Positions 1 through 10,899 of a stretch of 64,000 nt of DNA are shown piece after piece. Both the position numbers and the translations under genes were made by a program. The stretch is from Sphingobacterium sp. UGAL515B_05 (GTDB lineage Bacteria > Bacteroidota > Bacteroidia > Sphingobacteriales > Sphingobacteriaceae). The DNA is taken from the NCBI RefSeq assembly GCF_033097525.1, contig NZ_CP109907.1, forward strand, positions 1,798,001-1,862,000, read 5' to 3'. The notes below the pieces were generated by a model. That model was not told the origin of the DNA. It saw only the letters and a program-made list of their open reading frames with translations, and did not search any database. The first letter of the stretch is position 1; every line of letters starts with the position of its first letter.

Positions 1-1467
1 ATAGTTCTGGGAAAAATATTGCGTTTTTGACCTATTTTGATCAGTATTTGCATTGATATTAAAGGTTACAGAGCGACGGTCCTTTTTGAAACGACGGGTA
101 AGCATTGCATTTACATTGAACTTATCCTGATCGCTATTTTGATCAGTGGTAGATAAGGTCTGTGTAATCAATGTTCTATCCAATTTACGCTGGTCTGCTT
201 CTGAATTGGATAAATTGTCGCGGCTAGATTTGGTGAATCCCATATTAATGGTCAAATCGGACAGTGAATCTAACTTCAGATCATATCGTAAATTTGCAAT
301 ATTTGCCTGTGTTTCGGTTTCAGATGCTGTCACATTATTATCGACCTGTGCGCGTTCAGGAAGGTTATTCTGCGCGTTATACGTACTTGTATTGTTGACA
401 TTGATCTGATTGCGTTTGAAGTTTGCATTGATCTTATGCTTATCATCTTTGGATTTGTCGGAATAGCTAGCCCCCATATTTATTGCTTTGGGCACGCCAC
501 CACCATAGTATTTACCATCCCATCCCCCATCAGAACCATCACCACCGGAAATCATAATGCCACCACCGTCCATCATCTGCACATTGCTACTTCCGCCCAC
601 ACCATATTTTTGGCTATCTTCAAATCCTAATCCGACCATTCCATCATTGGCCAGAATACCATAAGCGGCAATTTTTTGTGAGCCTTTAAACTTATTGAGC
701 ATGACTTTTCCGCCATAATATTTATCTGTACCAGCTCCTGCGACAGCCTGGCCGAACATTCCTTTTTTCTTATCTTCCTTGAGTTTGATATCAATCGTCT
801 GTGTACGTTCACCGTCATCCACCCCAGTGCGTACAGCAAGGTCTGATTTCTTTTCATAAACCTGTACTTTGCTGACCATATCTGAACGGATGTTCTTGGT
901 GATCAACGTTGGATCATCGCCAAAAAACTCTTCGCCATCGAGCAGCACTTTTTTCACTTCCTTGCCTTGCGCGATGATCTTACCTGATCCATCCATCGTA
1001 ATACCCGGCAAAACCTTCAATAGGTCCTCTACTTTAGCATCCTTCTCGACTTTAAAACTAGCGGCATCATATTCGACGGTATCGCCTTTAATAACCACAG
1101 GAATTTTGCCGTTCACTTGGACCTCTTCCAATAGTAGAGCTGCTTTAGATAGTTTTACAATACCAATATCTAAATCTTCGGCGGCCACATGGATATCTTT
1201 TACCAAGTCAGCATACTGCGGATAGGAAACTACCATTTTATAGCTGCCTGTGTCGAGATTGGCAATTTGGAATGTCCCGTTTTCTTTCGTTCGACCAAAT
1301 TTAATCAAAATCGAATCTTTGGGACTGAGCAGCGCGATTGAAGCCTGGTGTAGTTTTGCAAGATCTTTGATATCGGCCACCGATCCCACAAGTTTATGTT
1401 GCGCATAAGACTTGGAACTCAGTACGGATAATAAAAGAAACAAAACTAGGGAATAGGTTAGTTTCAT
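1..1467 (-). CDS. Outer-membrane beta-barrel protein, TonB-receptor-like (partial, N-terminal part)
   Basis: The frame is open for 489 codons from the ATG at 1467 down to the window edge, so the C-terminal barrel is missing. It begins with a signal peptide (KLTYSLVLFLLLSVLSSKSYA, cut before QHK). A carboxypeptidase-regulatory-like beta-sandwich follows (about residues 20-105), then a plug-like segment with VLPGITMDGSG and KVLLDGEEFFGDDP, typical of the Bacteroidota outer membrane beta-barrel family related to TonB-dependent receptors. A Gly/Asp-rich stretch near residues 285-315 precedes the first barrel strands. The substrate is not evident and no SusD partner is adjacent. It is probably monocistronic. 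The family is fairly sure; transport function is inference. Confidence 0.85.
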   Translation of the reverse strand, partial: MKLTYSLVLFLLLSVLSSKSYAQHKLVGSVADIKDLAKLHQASIALLSPKDSILIKFGRTKENGTFQIANLDTGSYKMVVSYPQYADLVKDIHVAAEDLDIGIVKLSKAALLLEEVQVNGKIPVVIKGDTVEYDAASFKVEKDAKVEDLLKVLPGITMDGSGKIIAQGKEVKKVLLDGEEFFGDDPTLITKNIRSDMVSKVQVYEKKSDLAVRTGVDDGERTQTIDIKLKEDKKKGMFGQAVAGAGTDKYYGGKVMLNKFKGSQKIAAYGILANDGMVGLGFEDSQKYGVGGSSNVQMMDGGGIMISGGDGSDGGWDGKYYGGGVPKAINMGASYSDKSKDDKHKINANFKRNQINVNNTSTYNAQNNLPERAQVDNNVTASETETQANIANLRYDLKLDSLSDLTINMGFTKSSRDNLSNSEADQRKLDRTLITQTLSTTDQNSDQDKFNVNAMLTRRFKKDRRSVTFNINANTDQNRSKTQYFSQNY

Positions 1468-1620
1468 AAATTTCGTTTATATATTGTCGGAGTAAATATA
1501 TAAATGTTGCTACGGAAAATTCGTAAAATAATGTTAAATAATTATGCAATTAATAAATTAACCTTACTCCGCGCAAATAAAACCTGATAATTCACTCTAT
1601 ACCAGTAATTTTATCTCATA

Positions 1621-1652
1621 AAAAAAGAGGCGTAACTTATTTGTTACGCCTC
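1621..1652 (-). terminator. Rho-independent terminator of the Rrf2 gene
   Basis: A perfect 10-bp stem (1627-1636 with 1643-1652) closes a 6-nt loop. On the minus strand it is followed directly by a run of T (the A run ending at 1626). It lies 33 bp past the stop of the Rrf2 gene. Confidence 0.9.
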
Positions 1653-1684
1653 CAATCTAAATAGAAAAATATATTTTATTTCCT

Positions 1685-2125
1685 TTAATCTACATTCAGG
1701 TTCAATTCTTTTTCCTTATTGATTAAATGGGCAATACTCGTATCATTTAAAATCTGCAACATGGCATTTCTCACCTCAACAAAAGTATCGCGTATGCCAC
1801 AGGCATGCTCCTGTGTACACTCTTCGCAGGAGCGGTAGAAGTTCAAGCTCACGCATGGCAGCAAGGCTATGGGGCCATCAATCAGGCGCATCACCTGCGA
1901 TAAAAAAACATCTTCGGGAGCCTTATTGAGGCTATAACCACCTCCAGCACCTTTTTTGCTATAGAGAATTCCGGCATTTCGCATTTCAAGTAGAATTTGT
2001 TCCAGGAATTTTTTTGGAATATTCTCCTCCTGCGCAATCTTCACGATCTGCATAGGCTCATTACCGTAATTACGACCAAGCACCATCAGTGCCTTTATTG
2101 CATATTTTGTCTTTTTGGAAAGCAT
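1685..2125 (-). CDS. Rrf2-family transcriptional regulator
   Basis: 146 aa from the ATG at 2125. An in-frame ATG at 2152 would add nine residues, but family members begin at MLSKKTKYAIKAL, so the shorter start is chosen. The N-terminal winged helix-turn-helix shows the family hallmarks IPKKFLEQILLEMR and the glycine-rich wing GAGGGYSL. A cysteine cluster (C91, C100, C103, C109) sits where IscR/NsrR-type members bind an Fe-S cluster, so it may sense iron-sulfur, redox or cysteine status; the ligand cannot be read from sequence. It is transcribed alone, with its own terminator. Confidence 0.88.
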   Translation of the reverse strand: MLSKKTKYAIKALMVLGRNYGNEPMQIVKIAQEENIPKKFLEQILLEMRNAGILYSKKGAGGGYSLNKAPEDVFLSQVMRLIDGPIALLPCVSLNFYRSCEECTQEHACGIRDTFVEVRNAMLQILNDTSIAHLINKEKELNLNVD

Positions 2126-2215
2126 ATTTGTTAACCCCCTGTTGAATTGCAAATTTACGTTTTTTATTCAATAGAATAAAACCTTCATGATCTCACGCTT
2201 GCAGCAACAGTCTCC

Positions 2216-3859
2216 TTATTGCCCCAATACCGCCGTGATCGGTTTTCCGATGCTACCATTGGGCTCTGTAATGTGCAAGAGCGAGGAAATCGTCGGTGCT
2301 ATATCCACAATATGCACCTCTGTATTCGATACACCCGGTTTAATTCCCCAGCCCATAAATACCAAAGGAATATGGGAATCATAGCCAGACCAGGTACCAT
2401 GTGTCGTACCAGTCGAGCGCGGCGTACCATCGTACCATTGTGGCTCACAAACGATCTGAATAGCACCACTACGTTTAAAGTTGTAACCATTGATCATTTT
2501 TTCGCGAATAGGCGCCGGGATCATCAAACTTTCCCCTTTTTCCATATCAGCAACATAAGCGACACCTTCGGTATGGCGAAGCTCACGAATGATGGTCTCT
2601 TTTATTTTATCACGATCCAAGTTTAAAGAATCAATCAATTGATTATTTAAGTGCACCTGGTAATTCATCATGCTTTTAACAAGCTTCTCCTGTCCAAATT
2701 TTTCTTTAAGGGTTTTGTTAAGTCCTGTGATGATCTGACGGGAATAGAAATAACCACCATTTCCTTTCATATCCATAAAGAACCGAGAGTTGTAAGAAGC
2801 GCCATGATCTGCTGTCAGGAAGAACGTATAGTTACCCTTGCCCACCGTCTTATCGAGGTAGTTGAAGAAATCAGCAAGCTGTTTATCAAGCTGCAGATAG
2901 ATATCTTCAATCTCCACTGCTGTCAATGAGTAACGGTGCCCCACATAGTCTGTCGCCGAAAGGCTCACACAAAGGAAGTCGGTATTTTTAGTCGGGTTAT
3001 TTCCCATCTGCTCATTTTTAATTGCTTCCATAGCCAGATCCAACGTAAACTGATTTCCCATTGGTGTGGTTTTGATCAGCTCATAGCCTTCGTCTTTCAT
3101 TAGCTTGGAAGTCGCACGCGGCAAAGTCGGTTTTTCTTCACCGGGGAATTTCCCTTCGTAGATGTTATCATCTGCAATACTGTTGGCAGCATAGGTGCTG
3201 ATATCATACATTGGTTTCCAGTCGCCTTTCAGGTATTTTTCAGCCAATTTTTTCTTGTTGAAGTCTACCACCCATTTTGGCAGTTTATCCATGTAGAAAT
3301 TAGAGGTGATCCAATCGCCTGATTTAGCTTCGAACCAATACGCTGCATCGGCAAAATGCCCCGCCGGTAGAATACCGCCACGGTCTTTGATCGCGATACC
3401 GATCACTTTGGATTTAAAGTTAGAGGCGAGCTTCAATTGGTCCGTTACGGTCGATGCAAGCAAATTACGTGGCGACTGCTGTCCTTCTTTGGCAGTGGTA
3501 CCGACACCAACGACATTATCGTCCTGCGTACAGTACATATTCTTCCCTGTCTGTTCTTCAATCCAGTCATTGCCTGCAATTCCGTGTATGGAAGGAACGG
3601 ATCCTGTATAGACCGAACTGTGTCCAATAGCGGTATATGTCGGAATATAATTAATCAACGTATTTTCACAGGAGAATCCTTCTTTCAAAAGTCGTTTGAA
3701 ACCATCATTTCCATATCGATCTGCAAAACGATATAAATAATCCCAACGCATTTGATCCACCATCAGGCCGACAACCAATTTTGGTCTTTCCGGTTGTTGC
3801 GCCATGGACGAAAGCGCCGCTATTCCAAGGACGACACTTAAAAAAAATCTTTTAATCAT
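2216..3859 (-). CDS. PafA-like alkaline phosphatase, secreted
   Basis: 547 aa with a signal peptide ending AALSSMAQ. It belongs to the alkaline phosphatase superfamily and closely follows the Bacteroidota PafA type. A Thr nucleophile lies in PTYTAIGH (T76), with N97 in GND and K158/R160 in IKDR, the PafA residues that favour phosphate monoesters. The two-zinc site is complete: D35, D304, H308, D351, H352 and H487. The expected role is periplasmic or outer-surface release of phosphate from organic monoesters. It stands between Rrf2 and uvrA with no obvious operon partner. PafA itself is known to be active without phosphate starvation; no Pho box is visible here. Confidence 0.9.
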   Translation of the reverse strand: MIKRFFLSVVLGIAALSSMAQQPERPKLVVGLMVDQMRWDYLYRFADRYGNDGFKRLLKEGFSCENTLINYIPTYTAIGHSSVYTGSVPSIHGIAGNDWIEEQTGKNMYCTQDDNVVGVGTTAKEGQQSPRNLLASTVTDQLKLASNFKSKVIGIAIKDRGGILPAGHFADAAYWFEAKSGDWITSNFYMDKLPKWVVDFNKKKLAEKYLKGDWKPMYDISTYAANSIADDNIYEGKFPGEEKPTLPRATSKLMKDEGYELIKTTPMGNQFTLDLAMEAIKNEQMGNNPTKNTDFLCVSLSATDYVGHRYSLTAVEIEDIYLQLDKQLADFFNYLDKTVGKGNYTFFLTADHGASYNSRFFMDMKGNGGYFYSRQIITGLNKTLKEKFGQEKLVKSMMNYQVHLNNQLIDSLNLDRDKIKETIIRELRHTEGVAYVADMEKGESLMIPAPIREKMINGYNFKRSGAIQIVCEPQWYDGTPRSTGTTHGTWSGYDSHIPLVFMGWGIKPGVSNTEVHIVDIAPTISSLLHITEPNGSIGKPITAVLGQ

Positions 3860-4000
3860 AATCGTATTAAGTATTGAAATATTAGTTTTTTATTTACTGC
3901 ATAGTATTCTATCATACCTTAACAACAGGAACAATAAATCGGAACTTATTGGCAGCCCAGTTGCCCTGATTCAGATTACTTCACTTTGCTAAAGTAGGGT

Positions 4001-6802
4001 TTAATCTTTTAAATGTGCTTTTAAAAATTGGCCTGTATAAGAATCTTTACAATGAATAAGTTCTTCCGGAAGCCCCGCAAAGACTAGCTTTCCACCTTTA
4101 TTGCCGCCCTCAGGACCAATATCGATGACCCAATCTGCCGATTTGATCATATCCATATTGTGCTCGATCACCAAGATACTGTTTCCGAGGGCAATCAGTG
4201 CATCAAATGATTTCAATAACTTCTTAATATCCTGAAAGTGCAAGCCTGTCGTTGGCTCATCAAAGATAAAAAGTGTCTTCTTGCTGTTATTTCCCTTAAT
4301 GAGGAAGGAGGCCAGTTTAATCCGCTGTGCTTCACCGCCAGACAATGTACTTGACGATTGCCCGAGCTTAACGTAGCCTAGTCCAACATCCTGTAAAGGC
4401 TGCAATTTTGCCAATATTTTAGGCTGGTCTGCAAAGAATACGATCGCTTCATCAACACTCAGCTCGAGTATGTCGGCCACCGACTTGTTCTTGTAGTGTA
4501 CATCAAGCACAAATTGTTTAAATCGTTTGCCCCCACATGCCTCACATGGCAAAACGATATCGGCCATAAATTGCATTTCAATTTTAACTTCACCTTCGCC
4601 CTGACAGACATCACAACGTCCACCTTCAACATTAAATGAAAATGCGGCCGGCTTCAATCCAGCAGCCTTGGCAGGTGCCTGGTTGGCATATAAAGCCCTG
4701 ATTTCATCCCAGGCTTTCACATAAGTCACCGGGTTGGATCGCGAAGAACGACCGATCGGGTTCTGATCCACCATTTCAACTTGTTCGACTTGGGCAATAT
4801 CGCCTTCGATTGTATCGTAAACACCTGTTTGCTCGCCAGAGTAGTTTCCTATAGATTTCTGTAATGCGGGGTACAGGATACGTTTGACCAGAGAGGTCTT
4901 ACCCGATCCCGAGACCCCAGTTACCACGGTAAACGTATTTAATGGAAATTGCACATCAATCCCTTTGAGGTTATTTTCATGTGCTCCTTTAATGGTCACA
5001 CTATTGGACCATGGACGACGTTTTTGGGGTACCTCAATCTGGTCTTTTCCGCTAAGGTATCGGCCCGTAAGGCTTTTTGTATCTTTCAGAATCTGCTGGT
5101 ATGTACCTGCGAAGACCATTTCGCCGCCATTGATCCCGGCTTCTGGCCCGATATCGATCAGGTAATCAGCCGCCTCCATCATCTCCTGCTCATGCTCGAC
5201 CACTACAACCGTATTACCAACATCGCGCAGAGATTTCAGCACAGAAATGAGGCGCTGCGTATCACGTGGGTGGAGCCCAATACTTGGCTCGTCCAACACA
5301 TAAATAGAGCCGACGAGCGAACTTCCTAATGAAGTTGCCAGATTGATCCGCTGTGATTCCCCTCCGGAAAGCGTATTCGATAGCCGGTTCAAGGTTAGGT
5401 AACTTAATCCAACATCGCACAAAAATTGCAATCTGTTATTAATTTCGGCAAGAAGTCTTTTGGCAATGACCAGTTCATTACCCACCAGTGGTAAAGTTTT
5501 AAAAAATTCCAAGGCTTCCTCAAGCGGCATCAAAACGATATCGGTGATAGACTTGCCCCCTACTTTCACGTAAGTGGCGTCTTTACGTAATCGGGTCCCA
5601 CGGCAGTCCGGGCAATCTGTCTTCCCGCGATAGCGAGACAACATCACCCGATATTGAATTTTATAGGTCTGAGCTTCGAGCTCTTCAAAGAATTGGGTAA
5701 GACCCGCAAAATATTTATTTCCCGTCCACAGCAGCTCTTTCTGCGCCGCAGTCAGGTCCATGTAGGCACGATGTATGGGAAAATCAAATTTCAGTGAACT
5801 TTTAACAAGCACCTGTAACCACTCCCCCATTTTCTCCCCTCGCCAGGGAGCAATTGCACCATCGTAGACCGAACGGCTTTTGTCTGGAATAACAAGATCA
5901 GGGTCAATACCAATGATCTTTCCATAACCTTCACATCGGCGACAGGCACCATACGGATTATTAAAACTGAAGAAATTTGGTGTAGGTTCTTCAAATGTTA
6001 TTCCATCAAGTTCAAATTTATGGGAGAAATGATGTCTTTGCCCATTTTCTTCCATATAGAGCTCTCCCTTACCCTCGAAAAAACCTGTTTGGACAGAATC
6101 AGAAAGCCGATTGACTGTATCATCGTCCTGTTCAATGCGAACCCGGTCGACGACAATAAGCACTTCCCCATCCTGGAGGTCTTTATTGGCGACGGCCTTA
6201 TCATCAATAATAGCTTCGATTTTCTGCATGCTATCCCCATAGACGACACGCACAAAACCTTTCTGCAATAAAAGAGACAACTCTTCCTTGAGTTTACGCC
6301 CATGAGAAGGAATAAGTGGCGCGAGAAGTGTCACCGTTGTCCCCTCTTCTAAATTCAGCGCAAAATCCACCACTGAACTCACACTGTCTTTGGTCACCTC
6401 GCGACCAGATATAGGAGAAATTGTCTTTCCGATTCGGGCGTATAACAATTTCAGATAATCATAGATCTCGGTGGATGTTCCTACCGTCGAACGGGGGTTG
6501 GAAGTAATGACACGTTGCTCAATGGCAATTGCAGGGGCGATACCTTTGATGTAATCCACCTCCGGTTTATTCATCCGTCCCATAAATTGTCTAGCGTACG
6601 AAGAGAGACTTTCGACATAACGTCGCTGTCCTTCGGCATACAGCGTATCAAAAGCTAAGGAGGATTTTCCTGAGCCCGACATTCCAGTGATAACAACTAA
6701 TTTATTTTTAGGGATATCAACGTCAATATTCTTTAAGTTATTAACTCTTGCGCCCTTTATCTGAATATATTCTTTCGGAGTGTGCTCCACCTGTTTACTC
6801 AT
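4001..6802 (-). CDS. uvrA: UvrABC excinuclease subunit A
   Basis: 933 aa, full length for UvrA, the damage-recognition ATPase of nucleotide excision repair. Two ABC ATPase halves are visible: Walker [11 protein letters not shown] near residue 46 and [10 protein letters not shown] in the second half, each with a signature ([10 protein letters not shown] and [10 protein letters not shown]) and Walker B ([20 protein letters not shown]). Zinc-binding cysteine pairs are present in [25 protein letters not shown] and CEACGG. The ATG at 6802 is preferred over an in-frame ATG at 6823, because the longer version would run into the putative promoter element just upstream. Confidence 0.97.
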   Translation of the reverse strand: MSKQVEHTPKEYIQIKGARVNNLKNIDVDIPKNKLVVITGMSGSGKSSLAFDTLYAEGQRRYVESLSSYARQFMGRMNKPEVDYIKGIAPAIAIEQRVITSNPRSTVGTSTEIYDYLKLLYARIGKTISPISGREVTKDSVSSVVDFALNLEEGTTVTLLAPLIPSHGRKLKEELSLLLQKGFVRVVYGDSMQKIEAIIDDKAVANKDLQDGEVLIVVDRVRIEQDDDTVNRLSDSVQTGFFEGKGELYMEENGQRHHFSHKFELDGITFEEPTPNFFSFNNPYGACRRCEGYGKIIGIDPDLVIPDKSRSVYDGAIAPWRGEKMGEWLQVLVKSSLKFDFPIHRAYMDLTAAQKELLWTGNKYFAGLTQFFEELEAQTYKIQYRVMLSRYRGKTDCPDCRGTRLRKDATYVKVGGKSITDIVLMPLEEALEFFKTLPLVGNELVIAKRLLAEINNRLQFLCDVGLSYLTLNRLSNTLSGGESQRINLATSLGSSLVGSIYVLDEPSIGLHPRDTQRLISVLKSLRDVGNTVVVVEHEQEMMEAADYLIDIGPEAGINGGEMVFAGTYQQILKDTKSLTGRYLSGKDQIEVPQKRRPWSNSVTIKGAHENNLKGIDVQFPLNTFTVVTGVSGSGKTSLVKRILYPALQKSIGNYSGEQTGVYDTIEGDIAQVEQVEMVDQNPIGRSSRSNPVTYVKAWDEIRALYANQAPAKAAGLKPAAFSFNVEGGRCDVCQGEGEVKIEMQFMADIVLPCEACGGKRFKQFVLDVHYKNKSVADILELSVDEAIVFFADQPKILAKLQPLQDVGLGYVKLGQSSSTLSGGEAQRIKLASFLIKGNNSKKTLFIFDEPTTGLHFQDIKKLLKSFDALIALGNSILVIEHNMDMIKSADWVIDIGPEGGNKGGKLVFAGLPEELIHCKDSYTGQFLKAHLKD

Positions 6803-6820
6803 AATAATCCTTATCTCACA

Positions 6821-6828
6821 CAAAGTTA
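6821..6828 (-). promoter_or_regulatory. Putative -7 promoter element for uvrA
   Basis: On the minus strand this reads TAACTTTG, matching the Bacteroidota -7 consensus TAnnTTTG, 18 bp before the chosen uvrA start. No clear -33 TTG was found at the expected distance. Confidence 0.4.
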
Positions 6829-7222
6829 CGTATTCTTGGCTGATTATATTCCTGCGAATTAAAAAGCAATTCGGTTTTCTATCACCTGAATTTCAAAAAA
6901 AGAGAAACTGTTCCAAAGTCGGCAAAATTTTGATGAAAGGCTTCATACACGGCAAACAGGCAAATCTAGGACCAGCTATAAAATGAAATACATCAAACAA
7001 TTTAGTTTCCCAAACAATTATTTTTTAACATTTTGCGATTTACGATTAATCCTTCCAAAAACAATACAGTCCTATAGGTGTTATATCTGTTATAAGCGTG
7101 TAGCATTTTTTGCAGATAGCGCGTTTAAAAAACAAATAAAAATAAGAAAATGGGATATTCGAGTTTATAACACATACAAAACCGGAATATTTCATGGCCA
7201 TTAAAATTAAATAATTACATAT
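6829..7222. other. A+T-rich intergenic region between divergent uvrA and ecotin genes
   Basis: About 390 bp without a credible gene. It must carry the promoter for the ecotin gene at 7223. The open frames inside are short, of poor composition and lack a start context. No RNA gene or repeat was recognised. Confidence 0.5.
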
Positions 7223-7729
7223 ATGAAAAAAAATGTATTTCAAGTAATGATGCTATTGATGATCGCATTAGTATCCTCAACAACTATTAGTAAAGCGCAA
7301 ATGGTTATCGACAAAATTGACTTAGGCATTTTTCCTAGCCCAGAAAAAGGGTATAAAAAAATGGTGATTGAAGTTCCCTATTCAGAAAGTGACAAAAACA
7401 AAAAAATAGAGTTTTCGGTAGGGAAATGGATGGAAGTAGACGGATGTAATACCTTTAATTTATCGGGCACTTTAGAGAAGAAGGATCTTCAAGGCTGGGG
7501 TTATGACTATTATGTATTCAAAACAAATGGCAATGTCGCCAGCGCCATGATGTCTTGCCCAGACAAAGAAAAAAGAAACCTTTTTGTTTCAGCTCAACCG
7601 GAGACTGTACGTTACAATGGCAGAATGCCGATTGTGATTTATGTACCAGAAGCTTACGATGTGCAATTCAAAATCTATACAACTGACGGTGACACCTACC
7701 GTGCAGCAGAGGTAAGAACAAAAAAATAA
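7223..7729 (+). CDS. eco: Ecotin-family serine protease inhibitor
   Basis: 168 aa with a signal peptide ending near A25 (TTISKA), so the mature protein is periplasmic at about 143 aa, the ecotin size. Ecotin landmarks are present: EKGYKKMVIEVP in the first strand, EVDGCNTFNLSGTLE, the near-invariant GWGYDYYVF (residues 91-99), and the reactive loop ASAMMSCPD. M109 aligns with the P1 methionine of E. coli ecotin, and C75 and C112 can form the single disulfide that braces the loop. RYNGRMPIVIYVPE and the C-terminal dimer strand also match. It should inhibit trypsin-, chymotrypsin- and elastase-like proteases. Monocistronic, with a terminator shared with typA. Confidence 0.93.
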   Translation: MKKNVFQVMMLLMIALVSSTTISKAQMVIDKIDLGIFPSPEKGYKKMVIEVPYSESDKNKKIEFSVGKWMEVDGCNTFNLSGTLEKKDLQGWGYDYYVFKTNGNVASAMMSCPDKEKRNLFVSAQPETVRYNGRMPIVIYVPEAYDVQFKIYTTDGDTYRAAEVRTKK

Positions 7730-7767
7730 ACTGCTAAGCTATTTGGCGCATCAAATAGCTAGGCAAT

Positions 7768-7804
7768 AAAAAAGCCCTCGAACAATGTTCGAGGGCTTTT
7801 TTTT
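7768..7804. terminator. Bidirectional terminator between eco and typA
   Basis: A 10-bp perfect G+C-rich stem (7774-7783 with 7787-7796) with a 3-nt loop. A run of A lies on its left and eight T on its right, so it can end transcripts from both convergent genes. Confidence 0.93.
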
Positions 7805-7824
7805 ATATCGCGTTTCGCTATTGA

Positions 7825-9630
7825 CTATTGAAATTTCTTCGCGTTAACTTTACGCTCGTTTTCCGTCAAATAGATTTTACGTAGACGCATTGATTGTGGT
7901 GTAACCTCAATATACTCGTCAGCTTGAATATACTCCATACATTCTTCCAATGAGAATTTGATTGCCGGTGCAATACGTGTGTTATCATCAGAACCAGAAG
8001 CACGCATATTTGTCAACTGTTTTCCTTTAGTAACGTTGATCGTTAAATCATTATCACGGATGTGCTCACCTAAAATTTGTCCTTCGTATACATCCACACC
8101 TGGATCTACGAAGAAACGACCACGGTCTTGTAATTTATCAATGGAGTACGCAGTTGTTGAACCTGTATCCAAAGAGATCAATACACCTGCCAAACGACCA
8201 GGAATTGTACCTTTCCAAGGCTCGTAACCTTTCAAACGATGCGCCATAACAGCTTCACCAGCTGTTGCTGTCAACACGTTGTTACGTAAACCGATGATAC
8301 CACGAGAAGGAATAGAGAACTCAAGATGTTGCATATCTCCTCTAGCTTCCATAATCAACAACTCACCTTTACGTTGCGTAACCAACTCAATTACTTTTCC
8401 TGAGACATCAGAAGGAACATCAACAACAAGTTCTTCGATAGGTTCACATTTTTGACCATCGATTTCTTTGATGATAACTTGTGGCTGACCTACTTGCAAT
8501 TCATAACCCTCACGACGCATTGTTTCGATCAATACGGACAAGTGAAGGATACCACGTCCGTATACCAACCAAGCATCTGGAGATTCTGTAGGAACTACAC
8601 GTAGTGCCAAGTTTTTCTCCAACTCTTTTTGCAAACGATCGTAAATGTTACGTGATGTTACCAATTTACCTTCTTTACCGAAGAAAGGAGAGTTATTGAT
8701 CGTGAACAACATGTTCATTGTTGGTTCATCAATGCTGATAACTTCCAATTGCTCAGGATTTTCGAAATCTGCGATTGTATCACCGATATCGAAACCTTCG
8801 ATACCTACTACAGCACAGATATCACCTGCATGTACTTCAGATACTTTGATACGACCTAGGCCTTCAAATACCTGTAGCTCTTTAACTCTTGATTTCACAA
8901 CTTTTCCGTCGCGTTTTACCAAAGAAACCGGTTGGTTTTCTTTGATTGTACCACGGGCAACACGACCGATAGCGATACGTCCTACGAAAGTTGAGTAATC
9001 CAACGATGTTACCTGCATTTGCAAAGTACCTTCAGATACTTGTGGTGCAGGGATATATTTGATGATAGCTTCCAATAAGTCAGTGAAGTCTTCAGTACGA
9101 TTTTTCCAATCGGTAGACATCCAACCTTGTTTTGAAGAACCGTACAATACTGGGAAATCCAATTGCTCTTCAGTAGCGCCCAAGTTGAAGAATAAGTCAA
9201 AAACATGTTCGTAAACTTCCTCAGGACGACAGTTTTCTTTATCGACTTTATTGACAACGACAATAGGTTTGATACCTAAACCTAAAGCTTTACCTGTAAC
9301 GAAACGTGTTTGAGGCATTGGGCCTTCAAAAGCATCGACCAATAGTACTACACCATCGGCCATCTTCAATACACGTTCAACCTCACCACCGAAATCGGCG
9401 TGACCTGGTGTATCGATGATGTTGATTTTAACACCTTTATATGTTACTGATACGTTCTTAGATACAATAGTGATCCCGCGTTCACGCTCTAAATCATTAT
9501 TGTCTAGGATTAATTCACCAGCATTTTCATTTTCTCTGAATTGATTGGTAAAATATAAAATTTTGTCTACAAGCGTAGTTTTACCGTGGTCGACGTGAGC
9601 GATGATCGCAATGTTTCTAATGTTTTGCAT
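7825..9630 (-). CDS. typA: Ribosome-associated GTPase TypA/BipA
   Basis: 601 aa, normal for the family. Translation-factor GTPase motifs are present: [10 protein letters not shown] (G1), RERGITI (G2), [10 protein letters not shown] (G3) and NKVDKENC (G4). They are followed by the EF-G-like domains and a BipA-specific C-terminus. BipA binds the 70S ribosome and acts in 50S assembly and stress adaptation. Monocistronic and convergent with eco. Start ATG at 9630. Confidence 0.97.
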   Translation of the reverse strand: MQNIRNIAIIAHVDHGKTTLVDKILYFTNQFRENENAGELILDNNDLERERGITIVSKNVSVTYKGVKINIIDTPGHADFGGEVERVLKMADGVVLLVDAFEGPMPQTRFVTGKALGLGIKPIVVVNKVDKENCRPEEVYEHVFDLFFNLGATEEQLDFPVLYGSSKQGWMSTDWKNRTEDFTDLLEAIIKYIPAPQVSEGTLQMQVTSLDYSTFVGRIAIGRVARGTIKENQPVSLVKRDGKVVKSRVKELQVFEGLGRIKVSEVHAGDICAVVGIEGFDIGDTIADFENPEQLEVISIDEPTMNMLFTINNSPFFGKEGKLVTSRNIYDRLQKELEKNLALRVVPTESPDAWLVYGRGILHLSVLIETMRREGYELQVGQPQVIIKEIDGQKCEPIEELVVDVPSDVSGKVIELVTQRKGELLIMEARGDMQHLEFSIPSRGIIGLRNNVLTATAGEAVMAHRLKGYEPWKGTIPGRLAGVLISLDTGSTTAYSIDKLQDRGRFFVDPGVDVYEGQILGEHIRDNDLTINVTKGKQLTNMRASGSDDNTRIAPAIKFSLEECMEYIQADEYIEVTPQSMRLRKIYLTENERKVNAKKFQ

Positions 9631-9659
9631 TGAGCAAGAATATTTTTATAAAATTTTAG

Positions 9660-9684
9660 GGTGCAAAGATAAACATTTTGCACC
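9660..9684 (-). promoter_or_regulatory. typA promoter element within an 8-bp inverted repeat
   Basis: The minus strand carries TATCTTTG (9664-9671), a match to the TAnnTTTG -7 consensus, 33 bp before the typA ATG. It overlaps the left arm of an inverted repeat (GGTGCAAA at 9660-9667, TTTGCACC at 9677-9684). The palindrome could be an operator or chance. Confidence 0.35.
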
Positions 9685-9708
9685 ATAAAATTTATAACTA
9701 TGTGTATT

Positions 9709-10899
9709 TTATTTAATTACACCTAATTCTTTACCTACTTTGGTAAAGGCGGCGATTGCTTTATCCAGGTGAGCAACTTCATGTCCTGCCGAAATCTGCA
9801 CACGGATACGGGCTTTTCCCTGAGGTACAACAGGATAGTAAAAACCGATCACATAAATTCCCTCGTCCAACATCTTGGCTGCGAACTCCTGCGCTAATTT
9901 CGCGTCATACAGCATCACAGGCACGATTGGATGGAAACCGGGTTTGATATCAAATCCAGCAGCGGTCATTTTTTCACGGAAGTAGATCGTATTGGATTCC
10001 AGTTTATCACGCAATGCAGTTGTCTCACTCAGCATGTCCAAGACCGCAACAGAAGCGCCTGCAATTGCGGGTGCTAGGGTATTCGAAAATAAATAAGGCC
10101 GTGAACGCTGACGTAACAAATCGATGATTTCTTTTTTACCAGAAGTAAAACCACCGGAAGCACCACCTAGCGCCTTACCCAAGGTACCTGTAATAATATC
10201 TACACGATCAATTACATTGAAAAGCTCGTGTGTACCACGTCCAGTTGCACCGATAAATCCTGTACAATGCGATTCATCGATCATCACTAACGCCTGGTAT
10301 TTATCGGCTAGATCACAGATCTGGTCCAATGGAGCTACAGATCCATCCATCGAAAACGCTCCATCTGTAACAATGATTTTATGCCGAGCACCGGATGCAG
10401 CCTGCAATTGCGCTTCCAGATCAGCCATATCCGCATTTTTATAACGGAAACGTTGTGCTTTACATAAACGAACGCCATCTATGATAGAAGCATGATTTAA
10501 TTCGTCGGAAATGATGGCATCTTCGGCACCAAATAATGGTTCAAACACCCCACCATTCGCGTCGAATGCTGCCGCATATAAAATAGTATCTTCTGTTCCG
10601 AGGAACGTAGATATTTTTGCTTCTAATTCTTTATGCACATCTTGGGTACCGCAGATGAAACGTACGGAAGACATTCCATAACCGTGTGTATCAATCGCTT
10701 TCTTAGCAGCTTCGATTACTTTTGGATGTGAGGAAAGTCCCAAATAATTGTTCGCACAAAAATTGACAACTTCCTGTCCTGTGCTCACTTTGATGTCTGC
10801 TCCTTGTGGAGTAACGATCACCCGCTCTTGTTTATACAATCCCGCTTCTTTGATTGCTTCCAATTCCTTTTCTAAAACTGGTTGTAATGTATTGTACAT
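9709..10899 (-). CDS. kbl: Glycine C-acetyltransferase (2-amino-3-ketobutyrate CoA ligase)
   Basis: 396 aa, the size of E. coli Kbl. This is an alpha-oxoamine synthase fold enzyme: PLP-binding lysine K242 in GTLGKALGG, the preceding DESH (residues 208-211), and [10 protein letters not shown] near residue 84. It converts 2-amino-3-ketobutyrate plus CoA to glycine and acetyl-CoA in threonine breakdown. Threonine dehydrogenase is not adjacent in this window. The closely related serine palmitoyltransferase and KBL families can be confused, but the N-terminus and [10 protein letters not shown] fit Kbl best. Confidence 0.92.
   Translation of the reverse strand: MYNTLQPVLEKELEAIKEAGLYKQERVIVTPQGADIKVSTGQEVVNFCANNYLGLSSHPKVIEAAKKAIDTHGYGMSSVRFICGTQDVHKELEAKISTFLGTEDTILYAAAFDANGGVFEPLFGAEDAIISDELNHASIIDGVRLCKAQRFRYKNADMADLEAQLQAASGARHKIIVTDGAFSMDGSVAPLDQICDLADKYQALVMIDESHCTGFIGATGRGTHELFNVIDRVDIITGTLGKALGGASGGFTSGKKEIIDLLRQRSRPYLFSNTLAPAIAGASVAVLDMLSETTALRDKLESNTIYFREKMTAAGFDIKPGFHPIVPVMLYDAKLAQEFAAKMLDEGIYVIGFYYPVVPQGKARIRVQISAGHEVAHLDKAIAAFTKVGKELGVIK

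Noticed and set aside
6983-7204. 73-aa frame ahead of the ecotin gene
   Set aside because: Cys/Phe/Tyr-rich low-quality composition in the promoter region, with no family features.
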